38,304 bases of DNA, from the NCBI GenBank assembly GCA_002714425.1, contig PAXI01000009.1:16361-54664 (forward strand). The letters are read 5' to 3'. The notes under the pieces are model-generated. The model saw only the letters and a list, made by a program, of their open reading frames with translations, made no database searches and had not been told where the DNA came from. The stretch comes from Chloroflexota bacterium (GTDB lineage Bacteria > Chloroflexota > Dehalococcoidia > Lucifugimonadales > Lucifugimonadaceae). Shown here piece after piece: positions 1-8,781 of the stretch. The position numbers were made by a program, and so were the translations under genes. The first letter of the stretch is position 1. Every line of letters begins with the position of its first letter.

Positions 1-485
1 GGTGCGACACAATTAGTAGTACATGAAGCATTAGAAATTATATTATGTTTTTTTGGATCGTAATCTTTGTGATTTACACCTAAAACAATAGTTATATCTT
101 CGTTTTTTGCTGGAGCAGATATAATTACTTTTTTTACAGATCCCCCTAAATGTGAAGATGCTAGATTACCATCTGTAAAAATACCTGTTGATTCTATAAC
201 AATTTGTACTCCTTCTTTATCCCAATTAATATTCTCTGGAGATTTCTCTCTAAAAAACTTTATATAACGACCGCTAATATTTATGCCATTATCATTTATT
301 TCGAATTTTTCTTGAAATCTTCCATGTGTAGAATCATATTTTAGTAAATGGGCACTTGTTCTGATATCACCTAAATCATTAATCGCTACCACTTCAAGTG
401 AATCTTTAAAATTGCTGTTAATTGTTTTTAGAACTTGCCTACCAATCCTCCCAAAACCGTTAATTCCTATCTTTATTTTATTCAT
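1..485 (-). CDS. gap: Glyceraldehyde-3-phosphate dehydrogenase (partial, N-terminal part)
   Basis: The first 161 residues of NAD(P)-dependent GAPDH, the glycolytic enzyme that oxidises glyceraldehyde 3-phosphate to 1,3-bisphosphoglycerate in the cytoplasm. The N-terminus has the Rossmann motif INGFGRIGR, and the visible part ends just after the active-site segment NASCTTNC, with catalytic Cys155. The C-terminal catalytic half lies beyond base 1, so the gene is truncated by the window and not broken. The ATG at 485 has an AAGGAAA-type ribosome binding site just upstream. It follows eno by 23 nt on the same strand, so rph-eno-gap is probably one transcript pairing two lower-glycolysis enzymes. 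Confidence 0.95.
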   Translation of the reverse strand, partial: MNKIKIGINGFGRIGRQVLKTINSNFKDSLEVVAINDLGDIRTSAHLLKYDSTHGRFQEKFEINDNGINISGRYIKFFREKSPENINWDKEGVQIVIESTGIFTDGNLASSHLGGSVKKVIISAPAKNEDITIVLGVNHKDYDPKKHNIISNASCTTNCVA

Positions 486-508
486 TTTTTTTCCTTTGAA
501 TTTATTTT

Positions 509-1789
509 TTATAAAATATTTTTACCTATGTATTTGTTATAGCCAATTGTTTGTTCAATGCTCAGCAATCTGTTGTATTTTGCTACTCGCTCACTTCTAT
601 TTGGCGCGCCTGTTTTTATTTGACCTGCTGAGACACCGACAGCAAAATCAGAAATTGTGGTATCTTCTGTTTCTCCAGAACGGTGACTAATAATACATTT
701 GAAATTGGACTTTTTGGCTAATCTAATTGCACTTAATGTTTCTGAAACTGTTCCAACTTGGTTTAGTTTGATTAAAATAGAATTTGCAGATTTATTATCT
801 ATCCCTTTTTTTAAGTATTTTTCTTGTGTAACGAATAAATCATCACCAACTAATTGAACGTTATTCCCTAGAGTTTTGGTTAAGTCAGACCATCCATCCC
901 AATCGTCTTCAGAAAGGCCGTCTTCAATAGAATAAATTGGGTATTGCTCGCATAGTTTTTTATACTCACTGACCAATAGTTTGCTTGACAGGACCTTATT
1001 TTCTCTACTTAGGTGATATTCATTATTTATATAAAATTCTGATGCAGCAACATCAAGTGCAATGTAAACTTCATCTCCAAGTTTATAGCCTGCATCTTCA
1101 ATAGATTCTGCTACATAATTTATTGCCTCGTTATTAGTTAGGTTTTGTGGCGCAAACCCACCCTCATCTCCTACTGTTGTGACGTGATTTTTTTTTATAA
1201 GATTACTTTTTAAAGTATGGTAAATTTCTACACCACATCTTAATGCTTCATGAAAATTGTCAAATCCAATAGGAGCAATCATAATTTCTTGGAAGTCGGT
1301 TGATCCCTCCGCATGAGCTCCACCATTTAGTATATTCATCATTGGCACAGGTAAAGAAATTTCATTATGAGAGTCATTTAATTCATTTATATATTTATAT
1401 AGCGGTATTTCTAAACTTTTTGCAGCAGATTTCATTGTTGCCAAAGAAACAGCTAGTATAGAGTTTGCTCCGAGATTTTTTTTATTTTCAGAATTGTCAA
1501 AATCAATCATAATATCATCAATACTTTTCTGTTTTAAAGGATCTAAATTTAGGATAATATTACGGATTTTTTCGTTTATGTTATCAACTGCATTTAATAC
1601 TCCTTTTCCTAAAAATCTTTTTTTATCTCCATCCCGTAATTCAACGGCTTCCCTTTTACCTGTACTAGCTCCAGAAGGAACAGCTGCAGTTCCGGTTTTG
1701 CCGCTTGATAAAACAACTGTTGTTTCTATTGTCGGGTTGCCACGAGAGTCTAATATTTCTCTAGCAGATACATCTATAATTTTATCCAT
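509..1789 (-). CDS. eno: Enolase (phosphopyruvate hydratase)
   Basis: Enolase, 426 residues, interconverts 2-phosphoglycerate and phosphoenolpyruvate. Seen in the sequence: the N-terminal signature AREILDSRGNPT, GDEGGFAPQ with the general acid Glu, the metal-binding ED in SIEDGL, the catalytic Lys region LIKLNQVGT, and SHRSGETED near the C-terminus. The open frame extends 23 codons upstream to 1858, but that would overlap the end of rph. The ATG at 1789 has an AAGGAAC ribosome binding site and gives the family-standard N-terminus, so it is taken as the start. It sits between rph (25 nt upstream) and gap (23 nt downstream). Confidence 0.97.
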   Translation of the reverse strand: MDKIIDVSAREILDSRGNPTIETTVVLSSGKTGTAAVPSGASTGKREAVELRDGDKKRFLGKGVLNAVDNINEKIRNIILNLDPLKQKSIDDIMIDFDNSENKKNLGANSILAVSLATMKSAAKSLEIPLYKYINELNDSHNEISLPVPMMNILNGGAHAEGSTDFQEIMIAPIGFDNFHEALRCGVEIYHTLKSNLIKKNHVTTVGDEGGFAPQNLTNNEAINYVAESIEDAGYKLGDEVYIALDVAASEFYINNEYHLSRENKVLSSKLLVSEYKKLCEQYPIYSIEDGLSEDDWDGWSDLTKTLGNNVQLVGDDLFVTQEKYLKKGIDNKSANSILIKLNQVGTVSETLSAIRLAKKSNFKCIISHRSGETEDTTISDFAVGVSAGQIKTGAPNRSERVAKYNRLLSIEQTIGYNKYIGKNIL

Positions 1790-1814
1790 TATGGTTCCTT
1801 GTTTCCTAATCGTT

Positions 1815-2558
1815 TTATTTATCTGAAATAGCTTTTTTTTGTAAATTAAAAAGCTCATTTATTCCTTTTTTTGCTATTGTGATCATTTCAGAAAAATCAT
1901 CATAACTAAAGGAAGATTTTTCAGCAGTTCCTTGAATTTCAACGAATTCAAATTTATCGTTCATCACAATATTCATATCAACTTCTGCTCTAGAATCCTC
2001 ATCATAATTTAAGTCCAATAATATGTTTTTTTCTACGATTCCTATGCTTACTGCTGATACTAAATTTTTGATTGGATTGGCAGTAAATAATTTTTCATCT
2101 ATACCACGTATTATTGCTAGGTTGAGTGCTGTAAAAGCTCCGGTTATTGATGCTGTTCTTGTTCCTCCATCCGCTCTTATAACATCGCAGTCAATTATAA
2201 TAGAAACTTCACCAAGCATTTCTAAATCAACTATTGATCTAAGAGATCTACCTATTAATCTTTGAATTTCTTGAGTACGACCAGAAACTTTGAATCTCTC
2301 TCTTTGTATTCTATCTTTAGAAGATCTTGGCAACATTGAATATTCTGCTGTAACCCAACCACTACCTTTTCCTTTGAGCCATCGAGGTACTTTTTTTTCA
2401 ATAGTTGCTGAACATATTACCTTTGTATTTCCCACTTCTATTAATGCAGATCCTTCTGAATCAGGTAAATAATTAGGAGTAATCTTAACATCTCTTAGTT
2501 CTGAAGAATTTCTATTGTCAATTCTTTTAATATTTTTTTTAGTCAATTTGCTCACCAT
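1815..2558 (-). CDS. rph: Ribonuclease PH
   Basis: RNase PH, 247 residues, is a phosphate-dependent 3'-to-5' exoribonuclease that trims tRNA 3' ends. It has one RNase PH/PNPase core domain. Recognisable elements are the N-terminal R-N-x-x-x-x-LR segment, the RNA-binding SGRTQEIQRLIGRSLR region, the phosphate-binding ADGGTRTASITG segment and the acidic DLNYDEDSRAEVDMN segment carrying metal-coordinating Asp residues. Length is normal for the family (about 240). It is the first gene of the rph-eno-gap transcript and is divergent from panE across an 85-nt intergenic gap. Confidence 0.97.
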   Translation of the reverse strand: MVSKLTKKNIKRIDNRNSSELRDVKITPNYLPDSEGSALIEVGNTKVICSATIEKKVPRWLKGKGSGWVTAEYSMLPRSSKDRIQRERFKVSGRTQEIQRLIGRSLRSIVDLEMLGEVSIIIDCDVIRADGGTRTASITGAFTALNLAIIRGIDEKLFTANPIKNLVSAVSIGIVEKNILLDLNYDEDSRAEVDMNIVMNDKFEFVEIQGTAEKSSFSYDDFSEMITIAKKGINELFNLQKKAISDK

Positions 2559-2643
2559 TACACTTATATTAAAATGATAACAGTATTACAATTATTGTTT
2601 CTTATAAAAAAAAAAATTAATTACAAGTATTTTGAGGTGAATA

Positions 2644-3564
2644 ATGCATGTAGTAATAATGGGAGCAGGAGCTGTTGGTGGATATTTTGGTGGAATGCTG
2701 GCAAATCAAGGTGAACAAGTTACATTTATAGCTAGAGGTAATCATTTAAAAAAAATTAAGGAAAAAGGATTATCTGTTGATAGCCATTGGGGTAATTTTA
2801 ACGTTAATGTAACGGCAACAGACGATCCTTCAAATACTCCGCCAGCAGACTTAATTTTCTATAGCCCAAAACTATATTCTAATTTTGAAACATTACCCCT
2901 GATTTCTCCAGTTGTTACTCAAAAAACTTCAATATTAACCATACAAAATGGTATTTCTAGTGGAGAAATAATATCAGAACGCTTTGGCAAAGAAAAAGTC
3001 TTACAAGGAGCTACGTATATTGAGTCGTCAGTAGCAGCTCCTGGTCATATTTCTCAAACTGGGCCTGTTGCAAAGATTGAATTTGGTGAAGAAGATGGAT
3101 CCATCACAAACAGAGTTCAGGAATTATCTGAATTCTTGAAGCGACCAGGTATTCAAATTGAAGTAAGTAATAATATCAAAAAAACTTTATGGACAAAGTT
3201 GATTTTTGTAGGCTCAATAGGCACAATTATGGCTGCTACGAGATCAAAACTATCTGAGGTTTTTTCTTCTCCATTTGGATATAATACCATCAAAACAACA
3301 ATGCAAGAAATATTACTAGTTGGTCAATCTCAAGGTATAGAATTTGATGCAGATTTAATAAAGAATTTTATGGATTCGGCTGAAAAAGATGCAGAGCATT
3401 TTCAAGCTTCCATACAATATGATTTATATGCTGGAAAACCATTAGAACTTGATGATCTGCTAGGCAGTGTAGTAAAGATCGCATACAAAGAGGGGATACC
3501 AGTACCTTCAAGTATGGCACTAATCACAGCACTTGATAAATTTAAGAGCGGAAAAACAGATTAA
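2644..3564 (+). CDS. panE: 2-dehydropantoate 2-reductase family (ketopantoate reductase)
   Basis: A 306-residue ApbA/PanE-family protein. Known members reduce 2-dehydropantoate to pantoate with NADPH in coenzyme A synthesis. The N-terminal Rossmann motif is GAGAVGGYFGGML. The C-terminal helical domain contains the family segment NIKKTLWTKLIFVGSIG, whose Lys matches the catalytic lysine position, and ends with the ExD-type LELDDLLGSVV segment. A GAGGTG ribosome binding site precedes the ATG. The family includes paralogues acting on other 2-oxoacids, and no other pantothenate gene is nearby, so the substrate is not certain. The gene converges on the CocE-family hydrolase with 6 nt between stops. 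Confidence 0.85.
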   Translation: MHVVIMGAGAVGGYFGGMLANQGEQVTFIARGNHLKKIKEKGLSVDSHWGNFNVNVTATDDPSNTPPADLIFYSPKLYSNFETLPLISPVVTQKTSILTIQNGISSGEIISERFGKEKVLQGATYIESSVAAPGHISQTGPVAKIEFGEEDGSITNRVQELSEFLKRPGIQIEVSNNIKKTLWTKLIFVGSIGTIMAATRSKLSEVFSSPFGYNTIKTTMQEILLVGQSQGIEFDADLIKNFMDSAEKDAEHFQASIQYDLYAGKPLELDDLLGSVVKIAYKEGIPVPSSMALITALDKFKSGKTD

Positions 3565-3570
3565 TAGTGA

Positions 3571-5502
3571 TTAGTTTTTTATGATAGGTAAAATTATCCT
3601 AGAGGGATAAGTATCATTAGTATAAATTGTATTATTTGCGATAATTTTTTTTGTATGAAACCCTAATTTTTCACCCGTATTTGGATTTACATCAAATCTT
3701 GGGTAGTTTGAACTGGATATATCTAATCTAATTTTATGACCTTTCTTAAATAAGTTTGAAACTGGCCACAATTTAACAGAAATTTCGTATGGTTTATCGG
3801 GGATTAATAACTCTGGATTTGTCCATGAATCTCGATATCTCATTCTTAGTATAGTATCAGTTATATTCAAATGGTAGCCTTCAGAGTAATCAGATGATTC
3901 AGGGTAAATATCTAAAAGTTTAAAAGTAAAATCTGTATCTAAACAATCTGATGAAACCCATAATTTCAAAACTACTTCTCCGGTAACCTCTGTGTCTTCC
4001 TCGAGTATTTTTGTCTCGAATGATATAACATCATCTCTATCCCTTAATAATTTATACGGTTTTTTGGCTCCTATCCACATTTTTGATTCTTTCTGATGCC
4101 ATCCAGCAGCAGATATAACTTCTCTCATATTATTTCGAACAAGAGTCCATTGATCTAGGAAATCTGGAACAAAATCTTCTTTTGGACCTCCTTCTTTTTC
4201 AGGGATTATTTCAAACATTCCTACAATCTGCCCACCTATTGTTGGTACTGGATTATTGGGATCAAACTTATAGGTTATTTTACTGTTTTCTTCAGTATCT
4301 AAAAATGGAGTAAGTTCTCTTTCATTGCTAAGAAATAAAGTGTTATATTCTGTTCTTTCCAAAGGCCATTCAATCTCATCTCTCCATATTCCTCCATGAT
4401 TAAGGTTTCCATTTGTCGTTTTTCTCCCATCACCATGTCCCATTATGTATAACCTTATTTTTGGTTTTTCTTTTAAGTCAATATTTTTTAGGTGTTTGTC
4501 AAAAAAGTTTAATCTTTCTTCATTATATTTTTGTACACCCCAAACACTTTGTATGCCTGTGTCAGCATCTCCATGGGAACTTCCTTCTGCTCTCATTCCT
4601 CCGTGACACCAAGGACCAATGATTAGGCTTGTGTTAGATTTATTTTTTTCATTCATAAATTTATAATAATCACACGATGCTCCAATAAAGTTGTCATAAT
4701 ATCCACAAGCTATCATTAAGGGAACATCTGCATGCTCATTAAAATATTTTTCCTGGTTAGCGTAATCTCCATCCCACCACTCATCATAATCACTTTTTAG
4801 CAAATAATTTTTTGCAGTTTGTTCTATTGAAGGAGCAACCTTAAGAGCTGTATCAAATGGATTGTCGGGAAAATTTTGTATCCAATCTCTCATATTTCTC
4901 ATTGCGTCCATAATTTCCTTAGCCTTATTTCTATCATGTCCAATTTCATGACAATCCAAAGCATGTAAATGGATTGCAGCAAACATTTGAAGAGACATTG
5001 CGCCACCTTCTCTGCACTCGTGCAAGTAAGGGTTGGTCGGTGCGGCTTCAACCCACATTGCAGATAGATGTGGAGGTTTTTTTAAAGCTAACTGTTGTTG
5101 AACAATACCTCTATGTGATGATCCTAAAGTTCCAATTTTTTTATTGGACCATTCTTGTTTTGCTAACCATTCGATTGTATCGTATCCATCGTCACCTTCC
5201 CATGGATTATGAGCATGAAAATATTTACCATCTCCTTCCGATCTAAATCTTGATCTCAAATCTTGAATTACAAATACATATCCTCTTCTAGAAAAAAAAG
5301 GATATATATCATCCCATTCTGGTGCTGTTTTATCATATGATGTTCTTACTAGTAATGTAGGCAGTTTTTCTCTTGGAATTAATCCGTCCCCATGACATGG
5401 ATAATAGATATCAGTGGCAAGTTTTATTCCATCTCTCATAGGTATCATGACATCGCGTTCAGCATAAAATCCGTAAGAAGGTTCTGAAATTTTTTTATTC
5501 AT
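3571..5502 (-). CDS. CocE/NonD family alpha/beta hydrolase (X-Pro dipeptidyl-peptidase S15-like)
   Basis: A 643-residue serine hydrolase of the CocE/S15 type; known members cleave acyl esters or amides such as cocaine or X-Pro peptides. Seen: an alpha/beta-hydrolase N-terminal part with oxyanion-type YDK near residues 56-58, the G-x-S-x-x-G nucleophile elbow GSSHRG (Ser129), the ACGYYDNF segment carrying the probable acid, and the GPWCHGG segment carrying the probable catalytic His. The last third is the jelly-roll C-terminal domain (LRLDISSSNYPRFDVN). No signal peptide is seen, so it is probably cytoplasmic. A TTG directly before the chosen ATG is an alternative start; an AAGGAAA site lies upstream of both. 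The natural substrate cannot be read from sequence. Confidence 0.9.
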   Translation of the reverse strand: MNKKISEPSYGFYAERDVMIPMRDGIKLATDIYYPCHGDGLIPREKLPTLLVRTSYDKTAPEWDDIYPFFSRRGYVFVIQDLRSRFRSEGDGKYFHAHNPWEGDDGYDTIEWLAKQEWSNKKIGTLGSSHRGIVQQQLALKKPPHLSAMWVEAAPTNPYLHECREGGAMSLQMFAAIHLHALDCHEIGHDRNKAKEIMDAMRNMRDWIQNFPDNPFDTALKVAPSIEQTAKNYLLKSDYDEWWDGDYANQEKYFNEHADVPLMIACGYYDNFIGASCDYYKFMNEKNKSNTSLIIGPWCHGGMRAEGSSHGDADTGIQSVWGVQKYNEERLNFFDKHLKNIDLKEKPKIRLYIMGHGDGRKTTNGNLNHGGIWRDEIEWPLERTEYNTLFLSNERELTPFLDTEENSKITYKFDPNNPVPTIGGQIVGMFEIIPEKEGGPKEDFVPDFLDQWTLVRNNMREVISAAGWHQKESKMWIGAKKPYKLLRDRDDVISFETKILEEDTEVTGEVVLKLWVSSDCLDTDFTFKLLDIYPESSDYSEGYHLNITDTILRMRYRDSWTNPELLIPDKPYEISVKLWPVSNLFKKGHKIRLDISSSNYPRFDVNPNTGEKLGFHTKKIIANNTIYTNDTYPSRIILPIIKN

Positions 5503-5634
5503 CAAACAGCAAATTTCCTTATAAATCTATTTAAAAGATCATTTAATTCGAAAAAAGTAATACACTAAATACTTTTTTTCCATTATTATCTACAAATTAT
5601 AAACTATTCTAATTCTTAATTATAGGAGAAAAAA

Positions 5635-6708
5635 TTGACCTTCAAAGTTATTGCTATGGATTACAAAAAGTCACCATTAGACTTGACTATAAATACTATC
5701 ACTGATGCTGGAATCGAGTTTGAATATATTCCTTGTAAATCGGAAAATGATATGGTTCAGGCAGGTAAAAATGCTGATGTCATACTAGTAGGTACTGTTC
5801 CTCATACCACTAGAGAGGTTATTGAAAGTTTACCAAGATTAAAAATGATTGCTAGGCATGGAGTTGGTGTTGACTCGGTTGATTTAGTTGCTGCTACTGA
5901 AAAGGGTATATGTGTTACTAATACTCCAGGAGTAAATACTAGTGAGGTAGCAGATCACGCTGTAGCTCTACTTCTTTCTATCACAAGAAATATACCTTAT
6001 TTGAACGATGCACTAAAACAAGGTCATTGGTCTAATCCGCCAGAAGGGAAAAATATATCATCATTAACTTCCAATTTGAGAAGAATATCTGGAAATACAG
6101 TTGGGATTTTCGGATTTGGCAATATTGGTAAGGCTTTTGCCTCAAGAATTAGAGGATTTGGTCCTGGAAGAATCATAGCTTGCGATCCTTATGTAAACCA
6201 GACATCAGCTGATCTTTTTGGGGTAGAATTAGTTGATTTTGATACACTAATCACGCAGTCAGACTTTATTTCTGTACACTCTCCCTCTTCAGAAGAAACT
6301 AAACATAGATTTAATTATGATGTTTTTTCTAAAATGAAACCCAATGCAATTTTTATAAACTGTGCAAGGGGACCTATTGTTGATGAATTAGGTCTTCAAG
6401 AAGCACTAGAAAAAAATCTTATTTCAGCTGCTGGTATAGATGTTACTGAAACTGAGCCAGTAAGTTCTGAAAGCCCTCTTTTAAAATTAAATAATCTATT
6501 TATTACTCCCCACATAGCTGGTAATTCTGATGTAAGTCAAATTGAAGGAGCTATAAGATGGGGAGAAAATGCAGTTAATGTTCTTACAGGTAAACCTTTG
6601 CATGGTTTAGCAAATCAAGAAGTCCTAAAACGAATAGCAGTTATAAGATCGCATGGTCAATCTAGGTGGGACAATATTCCAGACCCAACAGTACGAACTT
6701 GGAGTTAA
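5635..6708 (+). CDS. D-2-hydroxyacid dehydrogenase, phosphoglycerate-dehydrogenase-like
   Basis: A 357-residue NAD-dependent D-isomer-specific 2-hydroxyacid dehydrogenase. It has the split catalytic domain and a central Rossmann fold with GIFGFGNIGKAF. The catalytic triad is intact: Arg245 in NCARGPIVDE, Glu274 in TETEPV and His293 in PHIAGN. There is no C-terminal ACT domain, unlike many SerA enzymes. It could make 3-phosphohydroxypyruvate for serine synthesis, which would fit glyA in the window, but other 2-hydroxyacids are equally possible. The start is TTG with a good AGGAG site 6 nt upstream. ilvE follows after 52 nt on the same strand. Confidence 0.88.
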   Translation: MTFKVIAMDYKKSPLDLTINTITDAGIEFEYIPCKSENDMVQAGKNADVILVGTVPHTTREVIESLPRLKMIARHGVGVDSVDLVAATEKGICVTNTPGVNTSEVADHAVALLLSITRNIPYLNDALKQGHWSNPPEGKNISSLTSNLRRISGNTVGIFGFGNIGKAFASRIRGFGPGRIIACDPYVNQTSADLFGVELVDFDTLITQSDFISVHSPSSEETKHRFNYDVFSKMKPNAIFINCARGPIVDELGLQEALEKNLISAAGIDVTETEPVSSESPLLKLNNLFITPHIAGNSDVSQIEGAIRWGENAVNVLTGKPLHGLANQEVLKRIAVIRSHGQSRWDNIPDPTVRTWS

Positions 6709-6760
6709 ATAAAAATAATATATAATAATAAATGATTTTTAATAAAGTTAAGGTAAAATT

Positions 6761-7678
6761 ATGTGGGCTTTTATAAGCGGAAATCAAGTAGATATAAAGG
6801 AAGCAAAAGTTAGTATTATGACTCACGCTTTGCACTATGGGACAGCTACTTTTGAAGGTATACGTGGAAATTGGAATGAAAATAATAACTCGATGTATAT
6901 TTTTCGTATGAAGGAACACTACGAACGCCTACTTAGAGGATGTAAAATTCTAAGAATTGAACTACCATATTCTGTTGAAGATCTTAGCGAAATTACCATA
7001 GACTTAATCAAAAAAAACAATCTAAAAGAAGATGTTTATATAAGGCCCTTAGCATATAAGGGTGCAGAAATGGTGGCAAATTTAAAATTACATGAAGTGT
7101 CAGATGATTTTGCTTTAGTTACTCTTCCATTTGGGTCTTATATTGATAATAGTAATTCAATTAGATGTCAAACATCAAGTTGGAGGAGGCCAATGGATTC
7201 ATCTATGCCCACTGGTGTTAAACTTACTGGACTTTACACTACAAATATTTTGGCTAAAACTGAAGCAGTATCTGCTGGTTTTGATGAAGCAATATTATTA
7301 AATCAAGATGGTACTGTTTCAGAAGGTAGTGGGGAAAATTTATTTATGATTCAAAATGATAAATTAATTACGCCTGCTGAGACAGATAATGCATTATTAG
7401 GAATTACAAGAGATTCTGTAATTGAGCTTGCAACTAAAGAAATAGGGATAGATGTTCAAGAGAGAAGAATTCATAGATCAGAATTATATTTATCAGATGA
7501 AATTTTTCTAACTGGAACAGCTGCTCATGTCACATCCGTAGGAGAATTAGATAATCGAAAAATAGGAAGTGGAGAAATAGGTAAAATCACAAAACAAATC
7601 CAAGATCTTTATTTTTCAGTTTTGGTAGGTGAGAATTCAAAATATTTAGATTGGTGCACTAAAATTTCAATGGATTGA
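6761..7678 (+). CDS. ilvE: Branched-chain amino acid aminotransferase
   Basis: A 305-residue fold-type IV PLP aminotransferase performing the last step of valine, leucine and isoleucine synthesis. Diagnostic segments: THALHYGTATFEGIRG near the N-terminus, the PLP lysine Lys154 in GVKLTGLYT, EAILLNQDGTVSEGSGENLF, the GITRDSVIEL phosphate-binding segment and EIFLTGTAAHVT near the C-terminus. Length is typical of IlvE. The ATG is preceded by AAGG. It sits away from the T-box ilv-leu operon, between the hydroxyacid dehydrogenase and a small membrane protein 4 nt downstream. D-amino-acid transaminase or ADC lyase are close relatives, but the motifs favour IlvE. Confidence 0.93.
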   Translation: MWAFISGNQVDIKEAKVSIMTHALHYGTATFEGIRGNWNENNNSMYIFRMKEHYERLLRGCKILRIELPYSVEDLSEITIDLIKKNNLKEDVYIRPLAYKGAEMVANLKLHEVSDDFALVTLPFGSYIDNSNSIRCQTSSWRRPMDSSMPTGVKLTGLYTTNILAKTEAVSAGFDEAILLNQDGTVSEGSGENLFMIQNDKLITPAETDNALLGITRDSVIELATKEIGIDVQERRIHRSELYLSDEIFLTGTAAHVTSVGELDNRKIGSGEIGKITKQIQDLYFSVLVGENSKYLDWCTKISMD

Positions 7679-7682
7679 CACT

Positions 7683-8201
7683 ATGAACTACTTCAATAGT
7701 GATATTAGAGAAATATTTATAAATCATTATGTAATTTATGTATACCTTTCTTGTTTTGGTACATTACAAATAGTTTCTGCAATATCAAATTTGCGCGGCA
7801 TAATGATATTGTCAAATCCTAAATCAAATAAGATACTTGGTATAGTATTTCTTGTCTCAGGTTTTATTTTCTTTTTTTCTGCTCCTCTATTTATAAATTC
7901 ACTATCGACAGGTTCTGGCTTTAGTAGAGCAACAATGGAGAATTTTGCATCAGTAAGAAATGTTAATGATATAGATGGAGGGTTGCATGGAACAGCTCAA
8001 TTTCTTTTATTTTTTTTAGGTTGTATTTTATCTTTTTTTACATCTGTGATAATTTCTGGGATTTTGAGGTTTTTAAATAAAAAATCGGAAACCCTTATTG
8101 TAGGTAAAAAAAAATCTAGAGGGATTTTTACTCTAAAAAATTATAATTATTATTCATCATTAAGATTGAATCTTAAAGGTAGATTTTTAGATGATGCTTG
8201 A
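7683..8201 (+). CDS. Unrecognised small integral membrane protein
   Basis: A 172-residue protein not assigned to any family. Three strongly hydrophobic stretches are visible (roughly residues 15-37, 55-77 and 101-127), so it is probably an inner-membrane protein, with a basic Lys/Arg/Tyr-rich C-terminal tail (GKKKSRG and following). It starts 4 nt after ilvE stops, and its last 11 nt overlap the start of the PAP2-family gene, so the two are probably co-translated. That coupling is the only hint to function: a partner for a membrane protein acting on lipids or envelope. No catalytic motif is seen. Confidence 0.75.
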   Translation: MNYFNSDIREIFINHYVIYVYLSCFGTLQIVSAISNLRGIMILSNPKSNKILGIVFLVSGFIFFFSAPLFINSLSTGSGFSRATMENFASVRNVNDIDGGLHGTAQFLLFFLGCILSFFTSVIISGILRFLNKKSETLIVGKKKSRGIFTLKNYNYYSSLRLNLKGRFLDDA

Positions 8202-8781
8202 CGAAAAAATAACTATTTTTATAAATAACTTGAACGGTAAAAATCTTTTTTGGGATTCATTTTTTCAAATTTTTGCAAGTGACTACTTAGTTCCAGTTAT
8301 TTGTGCATTATCAATTTTTTCACTATGGTTTTTAGTTTTAGATTCAAAAAAATTATTATTAAATCAAAAATCAGTATTTTATTCAATTTCAGCTATCATA
8401 GTAACTAATATTTTGGTTTGGTTAGTGAATAATTTAGTTTCAAGGCCAAGACCTTTTATTGGTAATTCAGATGAAATACAACTGATGTTTTATGCCCCTA
8501 CAGATCCGTCTTTTCCTGCAAATCCGGTGGCGATTGGATTTACCGTTGCTGCCTCGATTTTTCCTGCAAATAAATATCTAGGATATATTTTATTAGTAGC
8601 ATCTTTAATATTTAGCTTTTCGAGAATATATGTTGGCGTTTTTTACTTTATTGATGTTTTTTCAGCTGCAATTCTTGGTTTTATAGTTGCATTGTTAGTA
8701 AGAAAAATTATGCGCATAAAAATTATTAATTTAATTTTGATGAAGCAGATAAAAATCTTAAGGCTTTTAGCACTATCCTAG
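8191..8781 (+). CDS. PAP2-superfamily membrane protein, catalytic histidines replaced
   Basis: A 196-residue membrane protein with about five hydrophobic segments and the layout of PAP2 lipid phosphatases. The three conserved blocks are recognisable but altered. Block 1 is SRPRP (Arg85, Arg87). Block 2 is DPSFPANP, where the usual His is Pro112. Block 3 is SRIYVGVFYFID, where the nucleophilic His is Phe151 while Arg145 and Asp155 remain. The family mechanism needs both histidines, so this copy is probably not a phosphatase (inference). The frame is intact, with no sign of decay. Its end overlaps the convergent CpsB-like gene by 4 nt. The start could be either of two adjacent ATGs (8191 or 8194), with AAGGT upstream. 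Confidence 0.85.
   Translation: MMLDEKITIFINNLNGKNLFWDSFFQIFASDYLVPVICALSIFSLWFLVLDSKKLLLNQKSVFYSISAIIVTNILVWLVNNLVSRPRPFIGNSDEIQLMFYAPTDPSFPANPVAIGFTVAASIFPANKYLGYILLVASLIFSFSRIYVGVFYFIDVFSAAILGFIVALLVRKIMRIKIINLILMKQIKILRLLALS

Noticed and set aside
1790-1858. Upstream extension of the eno open frame by 23 codons
   Set aside because: It would overlap the end of rph and lacks a family-like N-terminus; the ATG at 1789 has a clear ribosome binding site.
8191-8781. Frameshift or pseudogene explanation for the altered PAP2 motifs
   Set aside because: The frame is continuous, the flanking motif residues are in register, and the changes are clean substitutions.
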